The position numbers and the translations under genes are program-made. Below, piece after piece: positions 24,123 to 24,387 of a stretch of 24,387 nt of DNA. Location of the stretch: assembly GCA_002779665.1 (NCBI GenBank), contig PEVZ01000002.1:1-24387 (forward strand). Direction: 5' to 3'. The notes under the pieces are model-generated. The model was not told where the DNA came from. It saw only the letters and a program-made list of their open reading frames with translations, and ran no database searches. Source of the DNA: Candidatus Roizmanbacteria bacterium CG06_land_8_20_14_3_00_34_14 (GTDB lineage: Bacteria; Patescibacteriota; Microgenomatia; UBA1406; GWC2-37-13). Every line of letters starts with the position of its first letter. Positions within the stretch are counted from its first letter, which is position 1.

Positions 24123-24387
24123 CCGTAGGAAGATGGGCAGGACGGTAATGCGCGAGTCTTGAAAACTCGTGAGCGCAAGCTCTAACAGGTTCGACCCCTG
24201 TATCTTCCGCCCGATTGCGACTTGTCGGGCGGCGCGATAGCGCCGCCCACTGTTCCGGAAGGTCACAATCGACTATTCTGTTTTTAAGGGTAAGGTTCGA
24301 GCCGGTCTTTTTTAGGAACTCTCTTTTTTGAAAAAGATTTATATTGTCCGATGCGATTTTATCCGCAGTCAATGCTGTGTTGAAGAA
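24091..24387 (-). CDS. serine recombinase, C-terminal end (5' part beyond window)
   Basis: An open minus-strand frame enters from the right edge. Its first about 55 residues, including LFQKREFLKKTGSNLTLKN followed by a hydrophobic/charged stretch, match the C-terminal domain of large serine recombinases, where a KKREIL-x-GSNLxL-type block is common. The frame then crosses a GC-rich palindrome and runs antisense through tRNA-Ser into tRNA-Cys, stopping at 24091; DTGVEPV is the antisense reading of the tRNA-Ser T arm. Such an end suggests the gene was joined to the tRNA by integration. The catalytic domain is outside the window, so activity cannot be judged. Confidence 0.6.
   Translation of the reverse strand, partial: FFNTALTADKIASDNINLFQKREFLKKTGSNLTLKNRIVDCDLPEQWAALSRRPTSRNRAEDTGVEPVRACAHEFSRLAHYRPAHLPTEVRARIGLAR
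24128..24209 (+). tRNA. tRNA-Ser (TGA)
   Basis: Acceptor GGAAGAT (24128-24134) pairs with ATCTTCC (24202-24208), discriminator G 24209. Anticodon stem CGAGT/ACTCG holds loop CTTGAAA with TGA. The variable arm GAGC-GCAA-GCTC and T arm ACAGG-TTCGACC-CCTGT are clear. CCA is not encoded (the next bases are CCC). Its 3' end is the likely junction with an integrated element. Confidence 0.95.
24207..24271. repeat. GC-rich overlapping inverted repeats next to tRNA-Ser
   Basis: Perfect stem GGGCGGCGC/GCGCCGCCC with loop GATA (24227-24248). It lies inside an outer arm pair CGATTGCGAC (24212-24221) and GTCACAATCG (24262-24271) with one mismatch. A competing stem CCGCCCGA/TCGGGCGG (24207-24232) shares GGGCGG, so the two folds exclude each other. 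Its GC content is far above the surroundings. No T run follows the strong stem. Confidence 0.6.

Noticed and set aside
23984..24178. 65-residue N-terminal extension of the PAP2 gene
   Set aside because: The extension is antisense to tRNA-Cys and tRNA-Ser; the ATG at 23981-23983 starts just before the first membrane segment.
24212..24310. SRP RNA or tmRNA near the right end (TTCCGGAAGG and GGTTCGAGCC)
   Set aside because: The short matches lack the surrounding SRP hairpin or the tmRNA tRNA-like domain, and the region is better read as the recombinase C-terminus.

Overview
This AT-rich bacterial window has tightly packed genes, almost no Shine-Dalgarno sites and several promoters placed directly on start codons. 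Gene content (a LysW lysine cluster, a MurL-MurD2 pair, a GroES with an extra Cys patch, a protease-less Lon ATPase, a serine recombinase next to tRNA genes) suggests an uncultivated lineage, most likely Patescibacteria/CPR of the Microgenomates type. That assignment is inference. TGA, TAA and TAG all look like stops, so the code appears standard.

Layout. (1) 1-8860, minus strand: a near-continuous operon for lysine synthesis by the alpha-aminoadipate pathway with the carrier protein LysW, in transcription order lysW, lysX, lysY, lysS, lysT, lysU, homoisocitrate dehydrogenase, lysZ, lysJ, and last a class II glutamine-amidotransferase-like Ntn hydrolase. LysK (release of lysine from LysW) and LysN (first aminotransferase) are not in the window. 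The terminal Ntn hydrolase is a candidate for the release step because the LysW-lysine bond is a gamma-glutamyl amide. (2) 8861-9641: a divergent promoter region with a strong palindrome and an ACT-domain protein that may be the lysine-responsive regulator. (3) 9642-10919: a decayed region around tRNA-Tyr with a MITE-like inverted-repeat element truncating a rhodanese gene, a putative structured small RNA with its own promoter and terminator, a DUF3800 remnant and a small gene cut by an in-frame stop. (4) 10920-13347, minus: a SWIM zinc-finger protein and a pRiA4b ORF-3-like protein. (5) 13471-18984, plus: an MFS transporter, then hflX-murL-murD2-glycosyltransferase. MurD2 adds L-Glu to the peptidoglycan precursor and MurL epimerises it; the glycosyltransferase lacks a normal start codon. 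(6) 18981-21419, minus: a small EF-Tu-domain-2-like protein, groEL and groES. (7) 21558-23201: the Lon-type ATPase without protease domain, then a RelE/ParE-Phd toxin-antitoxin pair. (8) 23287-24387: tRNA-Ser(CGA), a PAP2 phosphatase, tRNA-Cys and tRNA-Ser(TGA), and the 3' end of a serine recombinase that reads antisense through the tRNAs, which suggests the edge of an integrated element running off the right end.

All assignments come from reading motifs and gene order by eye; no database search was run.
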